A DNA stretch of 6,955 bases from Clostridia bacterium (GTDB lineage: Bacteria > Bacillota > Clostridia > Oscillospirales > QAMX01). The DNA lies in the NCBI GenBank assembly GCA_017556885.1, contig JAFYLV010000057.1:1-6955 (forward strand). The letters run 5' to 3'. The position numbers and the translations under genes were made by a program. The notes under the pieces were generated by a model. That model was not told the DNA's origin. It ran no database searches and worked only from the letters and a program-made list of their open reading frames with translations. Shown here piece after piece: positions 6,416 through 6,955 of the stretch. The first letter of the stretch is position 1. Every line of letters starts with the position of its first letter.

Positions 6416-6955
6416 GTGTACGGCTATATCCGCCCGCAGAAAAGCGAGCTGAAGATGCGCGAATATGAGCTTTACCGTGCCGCCTACTGCGGATTGTGTC
6501 ATGCACTTGCGAAGAACTTTGGACCATTGGCCCGTTACACAGTCAGCTATGACATGACCTTTCTGTACATGCTTCTGCAGACGGAGGAAGAATACCCGGA
6601 GCTTAAGCTTTGCAGGTGTCCTGCGCATCCGCTGCATCGCCGTTGTGCGGCATGCCGGATGGACGGATCGGCCCTTGCTGCTGCGGCTACCGTATTGCTT
6701 TTCTGTCATAAGCTTCGGGATGATCTGCGGGATGAAGGCTTCTTCAAGAAACTCGCGGCCGGATTTTTACTGCTTGTATTTTCCGGCCCCTTCCGCCGGG
6801 CAAGGAAACGTTATCCGGAACTGTCAAAGATAATCTCTATGCACATGCGCGAGTTATCTGCACTGGAGAGTGAAGGTTGTAGATCCATCGACCGTGCCGC
6901 AGAGCCCTTTGCCGCCATGTGTTCGTCGCTTGTTGACGGTATTGCAGAGGGAAGA
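6416..6955 (+). CDS. DUF5685-family protein, 5' part (function unknown)
   Basis: The frame starts at GTG 6416 and is open to the window edge, giving 180 codons with the 3' end missing. The N-terminus VYGYIRPQKSELKMREYELY (first residue read as Met) followed by RAAYCGLCHAL is what I recognise as the DUF5685 family of Clostridia; its role is not known to me. Cysteines are numerous and paired: C25-x2-C28, C66-x-C68, C77-x2-C80, plus C97, C155 and C169, with histidines at 71 and 74. This suggests metal binding. A conserved-looking HKLRDDLRDE segment (98-107) contains DDxxD at 102-106. Residues 113-125 are hydrophobic (LAAGFLLLVFSGP) but short and flanked by charge, so a membrane span is doubtful. 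No signal peptide is seen. The gene has its own promoter and ribosome site after the ftsY terminator, so it need not share a function with ftsY. Family assignment is from recalled sequence pattern, not a search. Confidence 0.8.
   Translation, partial: MYGYIRPQKSELKMREYELYRAAYCGLCHALAKNFGPLARYTVSYDMTFLYMLLQTEEEYPELKLCRCPAHPLHRRCAACRMDGSALAAAATVLLFCHKLRDDLRDEGFFKKLAAGFLLLVFSGPFRRARKRYPELSKIISMHMRELSALESEGCRSIDRAAEPFAAMCSSLVDGIAEGR

Noticed and set aside
6645..6833. 62-codon plus-strand frame inside the DUF5685 gene
   Set aside because: It overlaps the DUF5685 coding frame, has no ribosome site, and the larger frame has promoter, ribosome site and family match.

Overview
The window is a chromosomal housekeeping segment from a bacterium that is most likely a Firmicute of class Clostridia. 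All recognisable genes lie on the + strand, in the order plsX (3' part) - acpP - rnc - smc - ftsY - DUF5685-family gene (5' part). The assignment rests on three things: the classic Firmicute order acpP-rnc-smc-ftsY, a clostridial-looking SMC head, and a DUF5685 gene, a family I associate with Clostridia. Base composition looks moderately GC-rich (by eye, mid-50s %). No RNA genes, mobile elements, CRISPR arrays, attachment sites or origins were seen. No gene-free stretch exceeds 300 bases; the longest gap is the 178 bases between ftsY and the last gene.

Bases 1-1048 cover lipid precursor supply. The C-terminal two thirds of PlsX (acyl-ACP:phosphate acyltransferase) is followed by acyl carrier protein, which donates acyl groups to PlsX. 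fabD and fabG, which lie between these genes in Bacillus, are absent. acpP has its own near-consensus sigma-A-type promoter and is followed by a perfectly palindromic hairpin with a short, interrupted T tract. That hairpin is probably a leaky terminator that lets only part of the transcripts continue into rnc.

Bases 1049-6282 hold a tight rnc-smc-ftsY block: RNase III (TTG start), the SMC condensin ATPase (GTG start, 2 bases after rnc) and the SRP receptor FtsY (ATG start, 15 bases after smc). The block ends in a strong UUCG-loop intrinsic terminator. I see no promoter between acpP and rnc, so the block probably depends on read-through from acpP or from further upstream.

Bases 6283-6955 open a new transcription unit. 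A good promoter (TTGTAA-17-TATAAT) and a GGGAGG ribosome site precede a GTG-started gene for a cysteine-rich DUF5685-family protein, which runs off the window after 180 codons. It is the only gene here of unknown function and the best candidate for follow-up. The rest is well-understood core machinery, and I found no evidence of a novel multi-gene system. ylxM-ffh, which often follow ftsY in Firmicutes, are not present immediately downstream.
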